A stretch of 6,446 bases of DNA, from positions 1 through 6,446 of the forward strand of contig JAILNW010000078.1 in NCBI GenBank assembly GCA_024691145.1. Reading direction: 5' to 3'. The notes below the pieces were generated by a model. The model was not told the DNA's origin and searched no databases. It worked only from the letters and a program-made list of their open reading frames with translations. The DNA comes from Lachnospiraceae bacterium. Lineage in GTDB: Bacteria; Bacillota; Clostridia; Lachnospirales; Lachnospiraceae. The position numbers and the translations under genes were made by a program. Below are positions 6,086 to 6,446 of the stretch, one piece after another (position 1 is the first letter of the stretch; each line of letters begins with the position of its first letter).

Positions 6086-6446
6086 ATGACATATGAAAAG
6101 GATTTAGTAAAATATAACAAAAAGTTTCGTGAAGAACATAAAAATGAGATAGATAATTTAAGTAAAGAAGAGAAAAAGTTATTTGATATATTTATGAAGG
6201 AACGTCCATATTCTTTAACTTTAGAAGATTCAGGATATATTGAAAATCTTAATAAATATATAGATGAACATTATTCTGGACTTAAGAATTTATTTGTTCC
6301 AAAGGAGTTTTTAGAGTATTTTGAATACACTTTGGAAAGATTTACAGAGTTTCAATATAATCAGGGATATTCAAGAAGAAGTTTCAGAAGCAAAGATTAC
6401 TCACCATTTTTAGATTGTAGTTTTTTCTTAATGCATAACTATTATA
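6086..6446 (+). CDS. N-terminal part of a larger protein, cut by the window edge
   Basis: An open frame runs from the ATG at 6086 for 120 codons to the end of the window without a stop. GGGAG (6073-6077), eight bases before the ATG, and the 13-nt gap after the 139-aa gene support it as a real second gene in the operon. The visible part is very hydrophilic and helical, rich in Lys, Glu, Tyr and Phe (for example KFREEHKNEIDNLSKEEKK at 13-31 and a FLEYFEYTLERF helix), with a YSRRSFRSKDYSPF segment near residues 95-108. It has no signal peptide or membrane helix. It resembles from memory the start of long DUF4132/DUF5724 proteins, relatives of E. coli YehI, which occur with MoxR-type AAA ATPases and VWA-domain proteins; the diagnostic C-terminal domain is outside the window, so the family is a guess. 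Confidence 0.75.
   Translation, partial: MTYEKDLVKYNKKFREEHKNEIDNLSKEEKKLFDIFMKERPYSLTLEDSGYIENLNKYIDEHYSGLKNLFVPKEFLEYFEYTLERFTEFQYNQGYSRRSFRSKDYSPFLDCSFFLMHNYY

Overview
The window looks like a piece of chromosome from a low-GC Clostridia-type member of the Bacillota, most likely a gut Lachnospiraceae. The reasons are an AT-rich sequence, strong AGGAGG-type ribosome binding sites, sigma-A style promoters, and proteins that resemble Lachnospiraceae versions of NUDIX hydrolase, MetE, MetF and LysR regulators. This placement is from protein and sequence character only; there is no rRNA or other marker gene in the window.

Layout from left to right. (1) Bases 20-1067, + strand: a near-consensus promoter drives a two-gene unit, a small membrane protein of unknown function (91-594) and a MutT-like NUDIX hydrolase (609-1067). 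(2) Bases 1065-1176: a short, internally deleted copy of a repeat element, then a bidirectional terminator shared by the two convergent operons. (3) Bases 1175-4322, - strand: metE (cobalamin-independent methionine synthase) followed by metF (5,10-methylenetetrahydrofolate reductase), overlapping by 23 bp. MetF makes the 5-methyl-tetrahydrofolate that MetE uses to methylate homocysteine, so the pair forms the last step of B12-independent methionine synthesis. (4) Bases 4323-4586: a gene-free gap that holds a 163-bp full-length copy of the same repeat, which is an almost end-to-end imperfect palindrome. (5) Bases 4587-5498, - strand: a LysR-type regulator reading towards metEF. (6) Bases 5499-5652: a divergent control region with a promoter on each strand and a perfect 17-bp palindrome between them. 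(7) Bases 5653-6446, + strand: a 139-aa protein of unknown function and, 13 nt after it, the start of a larger protein cut off by the window edge. From remembered family resemblance only, these two may begin a DUF4132/MoxR-AAA/VWA type cassette.

The most interesting items are the paired repeat element, which looks like a MITE-type non-autonomous mobile element with terminal inverted repeat TAGTATAGAG, TA at both ends and outward promoter-like sequences, and which sits at the start of metEF and at the end of the NUDIX gene; and the uncharacterised divergent cassette at the right edge. The regulator lies between the methionine genes and that cassette, so its target is not settled by position alone. 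No T-box, SAM riboswitch, tRNA, rRNA or CRISPR array was seen.
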